Positions 6,907 to 17,822 are shown, counted from the stretch's first letter. The stretch: DNA of 64,000 bases from Micromonospora sp. DSM 45708 (GCF_039566955.1 NZ_CP154796.1:6882001-6946000), one strand, 5' to 3'. Notes: generated from the letters alone by a model not told the origin. Numbers and translations: made by a program.

Positions 6907-8930
6907 TGCGGGTCCTCCTCGGGGTCGACCACGGCCAGCACGGCGCCCGTCTCCACCTGGCCGCCGGGCGCGACCGGCAGCTCCGCCACCACGCCGTCGG
7001 CCGGGGCGAGCACGGGATGTTCGAGCTTCATCGCTTCCAGCGTCAGCAGCAGGTCACCGGCGGCGACCCGCTGGCCGACCTCGACGTGCACCCGGGTCAC
7101 CGCGCCGGGCAGCGGCGCGAGCAGCGACCCGGCCGGCAGCTCCGCGGTGGGCCGGGGCAGTCGCGGCAGCTCGGTGAGGCTCGTCGCCCCGTCCGGGCCG
7201 TCCACGAAGACCGACGACCCCACCCGGTGTACGCGGAACGCCCGCCGCACCCCGTCCACGTCGAGCACCACGCGGTCCGGCTCGGCCGACACCAGCTCCA
7301 CCGGCGGTTCCGGCTCGGTGTTGACCGGGGGCCCCTGCTCTACTCCAGGCGTTGAGAAGGGGCCCCGCCTTTCCCACTCGGCGAGGGTGCCGGTGCGGGT
7401 GAGGCGGTAGCGGATCTCCAGGTCGCCATCGGGAGTGGTGAAGCGGGTGACCTGGGGGACGGCCGGGACGTTACGCCAGCCCGACGGCAGCCCGGCCAGC
7501 ACCGGGGCGGCGGCCCGGCGCGCGGCGGCCCCGGCCAGTGCCGCCGCCAGCGCGGCCAGCGGAAGCTGGTCGGCCGGCAGCAGCGGTGCGAAGACCTCGG
7601 GGTGCCGGTCCAGGAAGCCGGTGTCCACGTCGGCGGCGGCGAACTCCCCGCTGCGCAGCACCCGGACCAGCAGGTCCCGGTTGGTAGCGACGCCGTGCAG
7701 CTCGGCCCGGGCCAGCGCGCCGGCCAGGGCCCGGGCCGCCTCGGCGCGGGTGGGCGCCCAGGCGACCAGCTTGGCCAGCATCGAGTCGTAATGCACGCTC
7801 ACCGTCGAGCCGTCCACCACGCCGGAGTCCAGGCGCAGCCCGGCGCGGGCCAGGTTGCCGAACTCGCGGTCCACCCCGGGGATCGCGAACCGGTGCAGCG
7901 TGCCGGTGGCCGGGCGGAAACCCTGGGCCGGTTCCTCGGCGCAGAGCCGTACCTCGATGGCACAACCGCGCATCCAGGACGCGTCGGTGGCCCGCTGCGG
8001 CAGCGGCTCGCCCTCGGCGACCAGCAGTTGCAGCCGCACCAGGTCCAGGCCGGTGGTCAGCTCGGTGACCGGGTGCTCGACCTGGAGGCGGGTGTTCATC
8101 TCCAGGAAGTGCACCTGCCCCTCCGGCGCCAGCAGGAACTCCACCGTGCCCGCGCCGACGTAGTCGACCGCCCGGCCGGCCGCCACCGCCGCCTCGTGCA
8201 GCTTGGCGCGCACGTCGTCGGGCAGCACCCCGGGCGCCTCCTCGACGATCTTCTGGTGCCGGCGCTGGATCGAGCAGTCGCGGACCCCGAGCGCCACGAC
8301 CGTGCCGTGGGTGTCGCCGAAGATCTGCACCTCGACGTGCCGGCCGCGCTCGACGTACCGCTCGATGAAGACCGTGTCGTCGCCGAACGCCGCCGCCGCC
8401 TCGCGACGCGCGCCCGCGACGGCCTCCGCGAGCCCGGCCGCGTCGCGGACGATCCGCATGCCCCGGCCCCCGCCGCCGGCACTGGCCTTGACCAGCACCG
8501 GGAACGCGGTGACCTGTTCGGGGTCGGTCCAGGTCGGCAGCATCGGCACGCCCGCGTCGGCGAGCAGCGCCTTGGCCGCCATCTTGTCGCCCATCGCGGC
8601 GATCGCCTTCGCCGACGGCCCCACCCAGGTCAGGCCCGCGTCGGTCACCGCCGCCGCGAACTCCGCGTTCTCGGCGAGGAAGCCGTAGCCGGGGTGGACC
8701 GCGTCCGCGCCGGCCCGGCGGGCCGCGTCCAGGATGAGGTCGATGCGCAGGTACGTCTCGGCCGGCGTGTTACCCGGCAGCCGGACCGCGTGATCGGCCT
8801 CGGCGACGAACGGCGCGTCGGCGTCCGCGTCGGAGTGCACCGCCACCGTCTGCACGCCGAGCGCCCGGCAGGTGGCGAAGACCCGGCGGGCGATCTCCCC
8901 CCGGTTGGCGACCAACAACCTCGTGATCAT
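6903..8930 (-). CDS. Acyl-CoA carboxylase alpha subunit (biotin carboxylase + biotin carrier)
   Basis: 675 aa. The biotin carboxylase part opens MITRLLVANRGEIARRVFATC, has the ATP-grasp glycine loop KASAGGGGRGMRIV and the FLEMNTRLQVEHPVTE active-site motif. The biotin carrier domain at the C-terminus carries LLTLEAMKLEHPV, whose central Lys in EAMK-L receives biotin. ATG at 8930 follows GAGGGGC. It pairs with the carboxyltransferase gene just upstream to make a propionyl-, methylcrotonyl- or geranyl-type acyl-CoA carboxylase. A 43-bp palindromic repeat (7327-7369) is inserted in frame in the linker before the carrier domain, adding roughly 15 residues (GPFSTPGVEQGPP). Confidence 0.93.
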   Translation of the reverse strand: MITRLLVANRGEIARRVFATCRALGVQTVAVHSDADADAPFVAEADHAVRLPGNTPAETYLRIDLILDAARRAGADAVHPGYGFLAENAEFAAAVTDAGLTWVGPSAKAIAAMGDKMAAKALLADAGVPMLPTWTDPEQVTAFPVLVKASAGGGGRGMRIVRDAAGLAEAVAGARREAAAAFGDDTVFIERYVERGRHVEVQIFGDTHGTVVALGVRDCSIQRRHQKIVEEAPGVLPDDVRAKLHEAAVAAGRAVDYVGAGTVEFLLAPEGQVHFLEMNTRLQVEHPVTELTTGLDLVRLQLLVAEGEPLPQRATDASWMRGCAIEVRLCAEEPAQGFRPATGTLHRFAIPGVDREFGNLARAGLRLDSGVVDGSTVSVHYDSMLAKLVAWAPTRAEAARALAGALARAELHGVATNRDLLVRVLRSGEFAAADVDTGFLDRHPEVFAPLLPADQLPLAALAAALAGAAARRAAAPVLAGLPSGWRNVPAVPQVTRFTTPDGDLEIRYRLTRTGTLAEWERRGPFSTPGVEQGPPVNTEPEPPVELVSAEPDRVVLDVDGVRRAFRVHRVGSSVFVDGPDGATSLTELPRLPRPTAELPAGSLLAPLPGAVTRVHVEVGQRVAAGDLLLTLEAMKLEHPVLAPADGVVAELPVAPGGQVETGAVLAVVDPEEDPQ
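7327..7369 (+). repeat. 43-bp palindromic repeat, copy A (inside carboxylase alpha gene)
   Basis: Outer arms GGGGGCCCC and GGGGCCCC flank a core containing CAGGCGTT. 33 of 43 positions match the reverse complement of the copy at 12018-12060. The element is read through in frame by its host gene and encodes part of an interdomain linker. Confidence 0.75.
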
Positions 8931-8938
8931 CGAGCCCC

Positions 8939-10539
<1,601 letters not shown>

Positions 10540-10543
<4 letters not shown>

Positions 10544-11679
10544 AGGCCCATGCCCTTCGCGATGATCTCGTTCATGATCTCGGTGGTGCCGCCGCCGATG
10601 CCGAGGATGCGGGCGTCCCGGTAGTGCCGCTCCACCTCCGCGTCGCGCAGGTAGCCGAAACCGCCGTGCAGTTGCAGCGCGGCGTCCACCACGTGGTCGC
10701 AGGCGGCCACCGCCACGTTCTTCGCCATCGCCACCTCGGTCACCACCGGCTGCCCCGCGGTCACCCGCTCGGCCACCTCGTGCACGTACGCGCGGGCCGC
10801 CTCGGCACGGGTGTGCATCTCGGCCAGCCGGTGCCGGACGAGCTGCCGACTGGCGAGCGGACGGCCGAACGTGGCGCGGTCCCGGCACCACCGCACCGCC
10901 AGGTCGACGCAGCGCTGCGCGGTCGCGTACGCCTGGGTGGCCAGCGACAGCCGCTCGGTGGCGAACTGCTGCATGATGGCCAGGAACGCGGTGTCCTCCG
11001 GGCCGACCCGGTTCGCCACCGGCACCCGGACGTCGACGAACGACAGCTCGGCGGTGTCCGAGCAGTGCCAGCCCAGCTTCTCCAGCCGCCGGCCCACGGT
11101 GAACCCGGGCGTGCCCCTGTCGACCACCAGCAGGCTCAGCGAGCCGGAGCCGGGAAAACCGGTGCAGACCGCGGTGGTCACGAAGTCCGCCCGGATGCCG
11201 CTGGTGATGTAGGTCTTCGACCCGTTCACCACGTAGTGGTCGCCGTCGCGCACCGCGCACGTCCGGATGGCGGCCACGTCCGAACCGCCGTCCGGCTCGG
11301 TGATCGCCAACGCGCCGATCATCGTGCCGGCGAGCGTGGGCCGTACGTACTTCCCGATGAGATCCTCGCCCTTGGCGGCGACGATGTGCGGCAGCGCGAT
11401 GCCGTGCGTGAACAACGCGGCGATCAGCCCGGACGAGCCACCCGAGCGGATGATCTCCTCGGTGACCACGATCGAGTCGAGCAGGTCGCCGCCACTGCCG
11501 CCGACCGACTCCGGGAAGCCGATGCCGAGCAGCCCGACCTTTGCGGCGGTCCGGTGCAGCGACCGGGGCACCTCACCGGCCCGTTCCCAGTCGGCCAGGT
11601 GCGGCAGCACCTCCCGGGTGACGAAGGCGCGGGTCAGCTCGCGGAGCTGGCGACGCTCGGGGGTGTCCACGATGGTCAC
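10540..11679 (-). CDS. Acyl-CoA dehydrogenase (second; citronellyl/isovaleryl-like)
   Basis: 379 aa from a GTG that overlaps the AtuA stop. Visible motifs: ALAITEPDGGSDVAA (FAD loop), the VNGSKTYITSG beta-domain strand, and the C-terminal LHGGFGYLRDAEVERHYRDARILGIGGGTTEIM, where a Glu in the GGTTE segment region and the upstream ATER motif are typical of AtuD-like and other short branched-chain dehydrogenases. It would introduce the double bond that the following carboxylase acts on. Having two dehydrogenases in one operon suggests two consecutive oxidation rounds or two substrates. Confidence 0.9.
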
Positions 11680-13355
11680 GCCGGCACCTCCGCCGGCAGG
11701 TCGACCACCCGGGCCCGGAGCAGCTCGCCGAGCGCCTTGGCCTGCGGGTCGAACCGGGTGGAGGCGGCCACGCCCGGCCCCAGCAGCCCCCGGATCACGA
11801 AGTTGACCGCGCGCAGGTTCGGCAGCTCGTACCGCTCCACGGTCAGCGGGGCGGTCTCCGGCAGCAGCTCGGCCAGCCGCGCCACGGTCAGCCAGCCGCG
11901 CAGCCAGGCCCAGGTGGCGTCCGTCCGCGCCCAGACGCCGAGGTTGGCATCGCCGCCCTTGTCGCCCGACCGCGCCCCCACCACCTCCCCCAGCGGCGCC
12001 CGCCGGGTGAGGTGCAAGGCGGGGCCCCCGGTTAACGCCTGACGCATAACAGGGGGCCCCGGCGAACCACCCACCACGGCCGGCGGGGCGATCGGCACGC
12101 GCTCGCCCGACGGGAGCACGGCCACGTGCGCCACCGCGTCCTGCGCGACCACGTCGGCGGTGAAGACGCCGTACGGCATGGCGTCACCGGGCAAGGTGGT
12201 CAACGTGCAGCCCGGGTAGGAGGCGAGCGCCAGCTCCACCGCCGCCGCCGAGAACGCCCGCCCGGCCCGCGCCTTGTCGCCGTCGCGCAGGTGTACGTGC
12301 AGCAGCGCGCTCGCCGCCTCGGTGTCGGCCGCGTCCGGGTGGTCGGTGCGGGCCAGCGTGAACTCCAGCCCCTCGCTGCCGACCGCGTCCTCCACCTGGC
12401 TCCGGACCAGCGCCGCCTTGGCCGGGATGTCCAGCCCGCACAGGACGAACGTCATCGAGTTGCGGAAGCCGCCCAGGTTGTTGACGCCCACCTTGAGCGT
12501 GCCCGGCGGGGGCGTGCCACGCACGCCGGAGACGCGTACCCGGTCCGGGCCCGCCTGCTCCAGCCGCACCGTGTCCAGCCGGGTCACCACGTCCGGCCCG
12601 AGGTAGTCCGGGCCGCCCACCTCGTACAGGAGTTGGGCGGTGACCGTCTCGACGGTGACCGCGCCGCCGGTGCCCGGATGCTTGGTGAGCACCGACGTGC
12701 CGTCCGGGTGCAGCTCGGCGATCGGGAAGCCGGGACGCCGGCCGCCGTCCGGCAGCTCGGTGAAGAAGCTGAAGTTGCCGCCGGTGACCTGCGCCCCGCA
12801 TTCGATCAGGTGCCCGGCCACGGTGGCTCCGGCCAGCGCGTCGAGGTCGTCCCGGGTCCAGCCGAAGCGGGCGATGGCCGGGCCGACCGCCAGCGACGCG
12901 TCGGTGACCCGCCCGGTGACCACCACGTCCGCGCCCGCGTCGAGGCAGGCCGCGATGCCGAACGCTCCCAGGTAGGCGTTCGCGGTCAGCGCGTCCGGCC
13001 GCTGGAGCGCGTCGCCCTCGACGTACCCGACCCGCACGTCCATGCCGAGCCGCGCGGCGAGCGCCCGGACCGCGTCGGCCAGGCCGGCCGGGTTGAGGCC
13101 GCCGGCGTTGGTGACCAGCGTGACGCCCCGCTCCCGCGCGGTGCCGAGCACGCCCTCAAGCTGGCGCAGGAACGTCTTCGCGTAGCCGAGGGAGGGGTCA
13201 CGCATCCGGTCGCGACCGAGGATCAGCATGGTCAGCTCGGCCAGGTAGTCGCCGGTCAGCACGTCCAGCTCGCCACCGTCGAGCATCTCCCGCCAGGCGG
13301 CGAACCGGTCGCCGTAGAAGCCGGACGCGTTGCCGACCCGCAGCACCCCGCTCAC
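11676..13355 (-). CDS. AtuA-family protein (DUF1446) with C-terminal ferredoxin-fold domain
   Basis: 559 aa, GTG start overlapping the TIGR03084 stop. The N-terminal 430 residues match the acyclic terpene utilisation AtuA family: RVGNASGFYGDRF, LTGDYLAELTMLIL, TNAGGLNPAGLADAV, VTGRVTDASLAVGP and GGNFSFFTE. The last 110 residues (APLGEVVGARSGDKGGDANLGVW onward) are the small AtuA-like ferredoxin-fold domain, here fused. AtuA is required for citronellol/geraniol catabolism in Pseudomonas, but its reaction is not settled. A 43-bp palindromic repeat (12018-12060) lies in the linker between the two domains and adds GPPVMRQALTGGPA in frame. Confidence 0.88.
   Translation of the reverse strand: MSGVLRVGNASGFYGDRFAAWREMLDGGELDVLTGDYLAELTMLILGRDRMRDPSLGYAKTFLRQLEGVLGTARERGVTLVTNAGGLNPAGLADAVRALAARLGMDVRVGYVEGDALQRPDALTANAYLGAFGIAACLDAGADVVVTGRVTDASLAVGPAIARFGWTRDDLDALAGATVAGHLIECGAQVTGGNFSFFTELPDGGRRPGFPIAELHPDGTSVLTKHPGTGGAVTVETVTAQLLYEVGGPDYLGPDVVTRLDTVRLEQAGPDRVRVSGVRGTPPPGTLKVGVNNLGGFRNSMTFVLCGLDIPAKAALVRSQVEDAVGSEGLEFTLARTDHPDAADTEAASALLHVHLRDGDKARAGRAFSAAAVELALASYPGCTLTTLPGDAMPYGVFTADVVAQDAVAHVAVLPSGERVPIAPPAVVGGSPGPPVMRQALTGGPALHLTRRAPLGEVVGARSGDKGGDANLGVWARTDATWAWLRGWLTVARLAELLPETAPLTVERYELPNLRAVNFVIRGLLGPGVAASTRFDPQAKALGELLRARVVDLPAEVPA
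12018..12060 (-). repeat. 43-bp palindromic repeat, copy B (inside atuA-like gene)
   Basis: Same length and termini as copy A but in the opposite orientation, with the AT-rich core GTTAACGCCTG. It sits between the AtuA domain and the ferredoxin-fold domain and keeps the frame open. Its TTAAC and ATAAC cores stand out against the GC-rich host gene. Confidence 0.75.
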
Positions 13356-14146
13356 TGGTGGACCCCGCTCGCCGGCTCCCGCTTGCCGCCGGGCGGGCCG
13401 GCGAATGCCTGGGCCACGTCCAGCCATTCGTCGGCGACCGGCCCGGTCGCGACCAGGGCCAGGTCGGCGCGGTGCCGGCGCTGCGTGACCAGCAGGCAGA
13501 AGTCGAGCGCCGGCCCGGTCACCCGGTCGCTCGCCGCCGCCGGACCGAAGGCCCAGACCTCGTCGCCCGCCGGTGCGGTGAGTTCGACCCGGACCGGGTC
13601 TGTCGGCACCGGTCGGCCGTGCGCGGCGAAGCCGTGCCCGAGGGTACGGAAGCCGAGGTGCGCGACGTGCCGCAGCCGGGCGGTCGGGGCGCGGGTGACA
13701 CCGAGCGCGTCGGCGACGTCCTCGCCGTGCGCCCAGGTTTCCATGATCCGGGCGGTGGCCATCGAGGCGGGCGACATCCGGGTCCCGTACCAGGGCAGCT
13801 TCTCGCCGGCCGGGGTGGCGGCCAGGGCCGCCGCGAGCGTGGTGCGGCCGTCCCGCCAGCGGGCCAGCAGCGCGGGCGGCGGGGCGAGGAAGGACTCGGC
13901 CCCGTCGTCGACCAGCCGGGCCGGGTCGGGGGCGGACAGCACCGAGGCGTAGAACGCGTCGGGGTCGGTGGCGGCGAGCCCGGCCACGTGGTCGGTCCAG
14001 GCCAGGTGGGCGATCTGGTGGGCGACGGTCCATCCGGCGGCCGGGGTGTCCCGGGCCCAGTCCTCCGGCGGCAGCCCGCTGACGAGCGCGTCGAGCTGGT
14101 CGGACTCGGCGGTGAGATCCGCGAGCAGTGCGGTCGCGTCGACCAT
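13352..14146 (-). CDS. TIGR03084-family DinB-like metal-binding protein
   Basis: 264 aa. N-terminal four-helix DinB/maleylpyruvate-isomerase-like domain with AHQIAHLAWTDH near residues 42-54 and a second His in METWAHGEDVADAL, the spacing expected for a three-His metal site. TIGR03084 proteins occur in actinobacteria, often next to acyl-CoA and AtuA genes as here, and their enzymatic role is undetermined; a mycothiol-dependent isomerase-like activity is conceivable because related MDMPI-N domains use mycothiol. ATG at 14146 lies 37 bases after the TetR gene, so it belongs to the same operon. Confidence 0.88.
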   Translation of the reverse strand: MVDATALLADLTAESDQLDALVSGLPPEDWARDTPAAGWTVAHQIAHLAWTDHVAGLAATDPDAFYASVLSAPDPARLVDDGAESFLAPPPALLARWRDGRTTLAAALAATPAGEKLPWYGTRMSPASMATARIMETWAHGEDVADALGVTRAPTARLRHVAHLGFRTLGHGFAAHGRPVPTDPVRVELTAPAGDEVWAFGPAAASDRVTGPALDFCLLVTQRRHRADLALVATGPVADEWLDVAQAFAGPPGGKREPASGVHQ

Positions 14147-14183
14147 GGTGCCTCCGGGCGGGTGTGCCGGTCAGGGCTTCGGA

Positions 14184-14876
14184 TCAGGGCCGCGCGTCGC
14201 CGGGCGGCCCGGGTGCGGCCGGGTCGGTGGCGGGCGGGCCGGGGCGGGTCGGGCCCGCCCCGGGCGGGTCGTCGGGGGTGAGCAGGGTGGCGAGTTGGCG
14301 CTTCCACATCCGCAGCAGCGCGGTGCGGCGGGACGAGTCGTCGCTGAGCAGGTTCGCCACGCCCAGCCCGCGCAGCAGGTCGAGGGTGGCCTGTACGGCC
14401 TCGCGGATGCCGGGGCGGCGCTCGTCCACCCCGAGCAGCTCGACGGTGAGCCGGTGCATCTCCCGGCCCACGGTGGCCTCCAGCGGCACCAGCGCGTCGC
14501 GCAGCTCGGCGTCGGTGCGGGCGGCGACCCAGAGTTCGAGGGCGGCGACGAAGAGCGGCCCGGTGAAGGCGACACCGAGCAGGTCGATCACCCGGTCCAG
14601 CCGTTGCGGGCCGGCCGGCAGCGCGTCCGCCTCGGTGCGCAGCTCCGCCGCCCGGCGCTCGGCGAGGTGGGCGACGGCGGCGGTGACCAGGGCGGCCTTG
14701 GTGGGGTAGTGGTGCAACTGCGCGCCCCGGGAGACACCGGCCCGGGCGGCCACCACCGTGGTCGTGGTGCCGGACCAGCCGTGTTCCACCAGGCACTCGA
14801 CGGTCGCCTCCAGCAGCCGGGCCTGGGTGGCGCGGCTGCGCTCCTGCTGCGGGACGCGGGTCGGTGCGGTGGGCAC
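14184..14876 (-). CDS. TetR-family regulator, likely controls the acyl-CoA operon
   Basis: 230 aa from a GTG at 14876. The N-terminal helix-turn-helix is clear: TQARLLEATVECLVEHGW, then GTTTTVVAARAGVSRGAQLHHYPTKAALV. The C-terminal domain is helical and ligand-binding in form. It is the first gene of the minus-strand operon, followed after a short gap by the TIGR03084 gene, so it probably represses its own transcription and that of the catabolic genes until an acyl-CoA or related inducer appears. A symmetrical site AGTCA-4-TGACT lies 30-43 bases upstream of its start and could be its operator. Start codon choice is moderately sure. Confidence 0.85.
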   Translation of the reverse strand: MPTAPTRVPQQERSRATQARLLEATVECLVEHGWSGTTTTVVAARAGVSRGAQLHHYPTKAALVTAAVAHLAERRAAELRTEADALPAGPQRLDRVIDLLGVAFTGPLFVAALELWVAARTDAELRDALVPLEATVGREMHRLTVELLGVDERRPGIREAVQATLDLLRGLGVANLLSDDSSRRTALLRMWKRQLATLLTPDDPPGAGPTRPGPPATDPAAPGPPGDARP

Positions 14877-14905
14877 GGGGACAGCGTCCCGCCCCGGAAA
14901 CAAAC

Positions 14906-14919
14906 AGTCAAGCCTGACT
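14906..14919. promoter_or_regulatory. Candidate TetR operator
   Basis: AGTCAAGCCTGACT is an inverted repeat (5-base arms, 4-base spacer) inside an A/T-rich patch with runs of A before and T after it. It sits between the divergent TetR gene and the epimerase fusion gene, so it could control both. Confidence 0.5.
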
Positions 14920-14964
14920 TTTTCTGCCGCCGCTATCCGACACTCCGGACGGTCCGTTCCGCGA

Positions 14965-14970
14965 TACTGT
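14965..14970 (+). promoter_or_regulatory. Probable -10 box for the epimerase-aminotransferase gene
   Basis: TACTGT, followed by a short leader containing GGGGAGG before the ATG at 14996. No convincing -35 element is visible. Confidence 0.4.
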
Positions 14971-14995
14971 GCTCGGTTCACGGGGAGGCACGACG

Positions 14996-17032
14996 ATGGA
15001 TGAATTCGTGCTGGTCGGCGGCGCCGGGTTCCTGGGCACCGCGACCGCCGAGGCACTGCTGGCCGCCGGCGCGCGGGTCACCACCGTGGACCGGCACCCG
15101 CCGGCCGGGACGAGCACCGGCGCTCCGGACTGGCTCCGCGTCGACCTGCTCGTCGACGACCCGCCCGAGCTGCCGCCCGGCATCGTGGTGGTGCTGCTCG
15201 GCGCGAGTCAGCCGCGCCCCCGCCGGCCCTGGACGCTGCCGCTCGACAACGCGATCAGCACCGCCCGGCTGCTGCCCCGGCTGGCCGGACGGCAGGTGGT
15301 GCTCACCTCCTCCGTCGAGGTCTACGGCGCCGCGGCCGGTCCGCTGACCGAGGAGACCGCGCCCGACCTGCCGTGGTCCGTCGAGGAGATCGACCGCTGG
15401 TGCGCCGCCGCCCGCGAACTGGCCCGGACGCCCTGCCCGCCCTGGCGGGCCGCCCCGCTGGCCCGGGCCATGGCCGACGCCGACCCGACCGGCCGGTGGA
15501 CGTACGCGATGGCGAAGCTCGCCCAGGAACGGCTCGTCGCCGACGCGGTCGACCCCGACCGGCTGACCGTGCTCCGGCTCGCGAACGCGTTCGGCGCGGG
15601 ACAGCACCGGGTCGCCACCCGGCTGGTCCGCCGGGCCCGCCTGGGACTGCCGCTGCCGGTCACCGCGGACACCGTACGCAGCTTCCTGCCCGCCGACGCC
15701 CTCGCCCGGATGCTGCTCGACGGGATCGGCCCCGGCATCTGGAACGTCGGCGGGGAGCCGGTGCCTCTTGTCGACCTCGCCACCTGGATCCGTGACCTGT
15801 GCGGCTCGTCCGCGCCGCTGCTGACCACGCCCCGCCGCACGCCGGACAGCTCCGGCCTGGTGGTCACCGACAAGCTCACCGCCGCCGGCCACCGCGTGCC
15901 CCCGCTCCGCCCGCGCCTGGCGGAACTGGTCGACGCGGTGGACGCCGACCGGGCACCCGTGTTCCGGCCGCCGCTGCCGGTCGTCGTGCCGCCGCCGCCG
16001 GCCCACCCCGAGCTGGTGGCCGCCCGCCAGCAGGCGGCGCTCGCCAGCGGCGAGGTCAAGCACGGCAACCGGTGGACGCGGGAGCTGACCGAACAACTCG
16101 GCAAGGAGCTGGAACTCGACGACGACCACCGGGTGCTGGTCACCGCGTCCGGCACCGCCGCACTGCGGATCATGGTGGCCGCCACCGTCGGCCCGGCCCG
16201 CCCCGGCGACGTGGCGGTGCTGCCGTCGTACACGTTCCCCGCGACCGCGGAGATCCTGGTCCAGCTCGGGTACGCGCTGCGCTTCGTTGACGTGGACGCC
16301 GCGACGTGGACGCTGGACCCGGCGGCCGTCGCCACCGCCGTCGCGGGGGGCGGCGTACGCCTGGTGCTCTGCGTGGACACCTTCGGCAATCCGTGCGACT
16401 ACCCGGCCCTGCGGGCGGTCTGCGACCCCGCCGGGGTGGCGCTGCTGGCCGACTCCGCCGCCGCCCTCGGCAGCCTGCACCGGGGCCGCCCGGTGGCACA
16501 GCAGGCGCTGGCCCACTCGTACTCGATGAGTTTCGCCAAGGTGGTCTCGGCCGGCGGGGCCGGCGGCGCCCTCGTGCTGCCCGCCGACGCCGCCGAGGCG
16601 GTGCTCGCCTCGCCGGCCGGCTGGACCCGCTCCGAGCTGATGAACGAGCTGCACGCCGTCGTCGCGGTCGACCAGCTCGCGGAGCTGGACACCCTGGTCC
16701 GCCGCCGGGCCGAGGTGGCCGAGGTGTACGCCGCCGCCGCCCGCACCCTCCCGGTGGAGTTCCAGCAGGTCCGCCCCGGGGACCGGCACTGCTGGGTGCA
16801 CTGGGTGGCCCGGATCGCCGACCGGGCGCGGGTGGCGGACGCGCTGGCCGCGCTCGGCGTGCAGACCAAGCCCTACTTCGCGGCGATCCACAGTGGCCCG
16901 CTCGGCGACGGCGAACGGCTGCCGGTGACCGACCGGCTGGACGCCGAGGCGCTCGCCCTGCCCATGTCGTCGGAACTCACCGTGGAGCAGGCGGAACGGG
17001 TGGTCGCCGCGCTGCGCCGCTGCCTCGGCTGA
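14996..17032 (+). CDS. Fused NAD-dependent sugar epimerase/dehydratase and DegT/DnrJ-type aminotransferase
   Basis: 678 aa; ATG at 14996 with GGGGAGG ahead. Residues 1-310 are an extended short-chain dehydrogenase: VGGAGFLGTATAEALL (NAD loop), TSSVEVYG and WTYAMAKLAQE (the Tyr-x3-Lys pair). Residues 335-678 are a PLP aminotransferase of the DegT/DnrJ/EryC1/StrS family: VLVTASGTAALRIMV, LPSYTFPATAEI, VDTFGNPCDYPAL, LADSAAALGS, and SMSFAKVVSAGGAGG with the likely PLP-binding Lys. The two halves would oxidise or epimerise an NDP-sugar and then transaminate it in one polypeptide. Such fusions are uncommon. Divergent from the TetR operon and convergent with the glycan operon, whose methyltransferases and glycosyltransferase probably use the product. 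Confidence 0.88.
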   Translation: MDEFVLVGGAGFLGTATAEALLAAGARVTTVDRHPPAGTSTGAPDWLRVDLLVDDPPELPPGIVVVLLGASQPRPRRPWTLPLDNAISTARLLPRLAGRQVVLTSSVEVYGAAAGPLTEETAPDLPWSVEEIDRWCAAARELARTPCPPWRAAPLARAMADADPTGRWTYAMAKLAQERLVADAVDPDRLTVLRLANAFGAGQHRVATRLVRRARLGLPLPVTADTVRSFLPADALARMLLDGIGPGIWNVGGEPVPLVDLATWIRDLCGSSAPLLTTPRRTPDSSGLVVTDKLTAAGHRVPPLRPRLAELVDAVDADRAPVFRPPLPVVVPPPPAHPELVAARQQAALASGEVKHGNRWTRELTEQLGKELELDDDHRVLVTASGTAALRIMVAATVGPARPGDVAVLPSYTFPATAEILVQLGYALRFVDVDAATWTLDPAAVATAVAGGGVRLVLCVDTFGNPCDYPALRAVCDPAGVALLADSAAALGSLHRGRPVAQQALAHSYSMSFAKVVSAGGAGGALVLPADAAEAVLASPAGWTRSELMNELHAVVAVDQLAELDTLVRRRAEVAEVYAAAARTLPVEFQQVRPGDRHCWVHWVARIADRARVADALAALGVQTKPYFAAIHSGPLGDGERLPVTDRLDAEALALPMSSELTVEQAERVVAALRRCLG

Positions 17033-17047
17033 ACCCGGGGCGGGTGG

Positions 17048-17818
17048 TCAGGTCGGAGCGCGGCGGCCGGTCACCAGCAGTTGCTTGCCGGCGTCGGCGA
17101 GGACCGGGTCGTCGCCCAGCCGGCGCTCCAGCGCCAGCAGCGCGTCCCGGTCGGCGGCGAGCCGCCCAACCAACCCCGCCCGGCCCAGCGGCCCGGCGCT
17201 GACCAGCAACCCGGCGCTGCGCACCTCGACCAGGCCGGCGGCGGCGAACGCGGCCTCCAACCGGGCGCGGTCCAGCAGGTGCAGGTCGGCGGCGTGCCCG
17301 TCGGCCCGCCAGACGCCCCGGCGCCGGGCCAACCGGTCCACCGCCTCGTCGTCCCGGCCGGCGCCGACCAGCTCCAGCACCAGGCCCACCAGCGAGTCGA
17401 CGAGCACGGCCAGCACCCCGCCCGGACGCAACCAGCCGGCCAGATGCCGGACCGCCCGCTCGGGATCGGCGGTGTATTGCAGCGAGCCCATCGCCAGCAC
17501 CGCGCCGGCCGTGGCGGGCAGCGTCACCTCCGTCATCGAGCCCTCGACCAGCGTGAAACCGGGACCGGGCGGGCGGCGACGCAGCTCGGCGACCATCCCC
17601 GACGCCTGCTCGACGCCGGTCACCGGATGACCCAGGTCGAGCAGCCGCCGCGCCCAGCGGCCCACGCCGCAGCCGGCATCCACCACCGGACCGTCCGGCG
17701 GCAGCAGCGCGCGCACCCGCTCCCACGCCAGATCGTCGTACGCGCGCCGGTGCGGCACCGCGAAGTGCTCCTCGTAGCCGGGCGCCAGCGCGTCGTACAG
17801 CGGCTGGCTCGGGCGCAT
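17048..17818 (-). CDS. Class I SAM-dependent methyltransferase
   Basis: 256 aa, ATG at 17818, four bases after the radical SAM stop. Motif I VVDAGCGVGRWARRL, post-I TGVEQASGM, and motif IV region GAVLAMGSLQYTADPERA identify a small-molecule methyltransferase. Last gene of a five-gene operon with a radical SAM enzyme, another methyltransferase and a split glycosyltransferase; probably methylates a sugar or its aglycone. Target atom unknown. Confidence 0.85.
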   Translation of the reverse strand: MRPSQPLYDALAPGYEEHFAVPHRRAYDDLAWERVRALLPPDGPVVDAGCGVGRWARRLLDLGHPVTGVEQASGMVAELRRRPPGPGFTLVEGSMTEVTLPATAGAVLAMGSLQYTADPERAVRHLAGWLRPGGVLAVLVDSLVGLVLELVGAGRDDEAVDRLARRRGVWRADGHAADLHLLDRARLEAAFAAAGLVEVRSAGLLVSAGPLGRAGLVGRLAADRDALLALERRLGDDPVLADAGKQLLVTGRRAPT

Positions 17819-17822
17819 CGGC

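Noticed and set aside
14978..16891. A 637-codon open frame opposite the epimerase-aminotransferase fusion
   Set aside because: Antisense shadow of a gene with two intact enzyme domains.
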